A DNA stretch of 64,000 nucleotides, taken from Dromiciops gliroides (taxonomy: Eukaryota > Chordata > Mammalia > Microbiotheria > Microbiotheriidae). The notes beneath the pieces are model-generated. The model did not search any database. It worked only from the letters and a program-made list of their open reading frames with translations, and was not told the origin of the DNA. The stretch is taken from positions 173,467,077-173,531,076 of the forward strand of contig NC_057861.1 of NCBI RefSeq assembly GCF_019393635.1, in the 5' to 3' direction. The translations under genes and the position numbers were made by a program. Every line of letters starts with the position of its first letter. Position 1 is the stretch's first letter. Positions 63,313-64,000 of this stretch are shown piece by piece.

Positions 63313-64000
63313 GTTTAGGCTGATTGACTTTGATGGGTTTTATTTAGAACTCCTTTCTAATTTTAATTATTACACTGCCAAATAATGGTAGCAGAAATCT
63401 CAGAGCCACATTTATAAAGGCTTGCTATTAGAGTTATCCTTTGGATACTTTGGACAAGTAGTCTTTGATTTTTTTGTTTTTCAGATTCACATTTCCTCAC
63501 TAGGATCATTTATTCTAATTAAAACCTCTACTTCACTTGTCCCCAGCCTTGTGCTTCTATTCAGTGGTTTTTTCTAATGATGCCAATGATAACTAAACAG
63601 ACTACAACAGTAGACTCTCAGTCCTGTTTCAATTGTGGTTTCTAGGCAATGTCTCAAAATCTTTCCTTCACCAAGTCATAAATTGGTTCCACCATACAGC
63701 TTTAAGAAAAACAGTTTATACAAATTCAAACCAAATTTACGACACATACATTTTCATAGTGATTCTTTGCTTTATCAAAAGGCTATTCATTTTACATAAG
63801 GAGTTATTCTTTCTTTTGGGGAAAGAGATAAGGTAGGTGATGGGGGAAGATTCCCAGACTTATTTCATCCATGTGAAGAACTCCCAATGTGGAAAATCCC
63901 TCTGCCAATGCAGGTCAGTAATTTGTCTATAACTTTGTAACTCTAAAAAACTTCAAGAATCTCTTTGGTGGCAAAGCTAGGAATCTCTGAAGTAGCAAGA
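63313..64000. other. Repeat-poor AT-rich end of the window
   Basis: No repeat or gene recognised. A short frame at 63633-63836 has no supporting features. Confidence 0.4.

Overview
This window is noncoding mammalian DNA from a marsupial. The case for a marsupial is the repeat content. There are many copies of a tRNA-headed SINE whose 5' end reads GGGGCAGCTAGGTGGCGCAG, in a short poly(A)-tailed form and a long form with an RTE/BovB-like tail. There are also marsupial-type L1 3' ends, two half-L1 (HAL1-type) elements, and abundant L2, MIR and CR1/L3-like LINE remnants. I cannot tell an American opossum from an Australian marsupial by eye. I found no credible host protein-coding exon, rRNA or tRNA gene. 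Every long open frame falls in a transposon, a microsatellite or sequence with no protein-like composition. The window is best read as intergenic or deep intronic DNA.

Layout. 0-12 kb: SINEs, a 188-bp hAT-like MITE and L2 3' ends surround a 3,018-bp HAL1 insertion (4509-7526) bounded by a 13-bp target-site duplication (TSD). 12-21 kb: a cluster of CR1/L3-like fragments in both orientations, with SINEs and microsatellites inside them. 21-25 kb: an L1 tail, then an antisense L2 split by a 561-bp solo-LTR candidate (23471-24031). 25-35 kb: an old L1 (25205-35175) broken by a second HAL1 (30376-33855) and two SINEs, giving a readable nesting order. 35-44 kb: largely unassigned sequence with SINEs whose poly(A) tails have grown into long microsatellites, plus a direct local duplication (42632-42850 and 43281-43508).

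44-64 kb: a 7SL RNA (SRP RNA) pseudogene lacking most of its S domain (44444-44669, minus strand), several L1 3' ends with clean TSDs inserted into L2, MIR or CR1 hosts, a 336-bp AAAT-type array, and an approximately 800-bp repeat-poor block (58360-59160) that is the best candidate for a conserved regulatory element.

No gene system operates here. The biology is that of retrotransposon parasitism: L1 machinery probably supplied the poly(A)-tailed insertions (SINEs, HAL1s and L1 3' ends), and RTE machinery probably mobilised the long-tailed SINE. I found no new defence or metabolic system. The most informative observations are the HAL1 structures, the 7SL pseudogene, the SINE-tail microsatellites, the local duplication and a 29-bp exact match shared by two unrelated repeat contexts.
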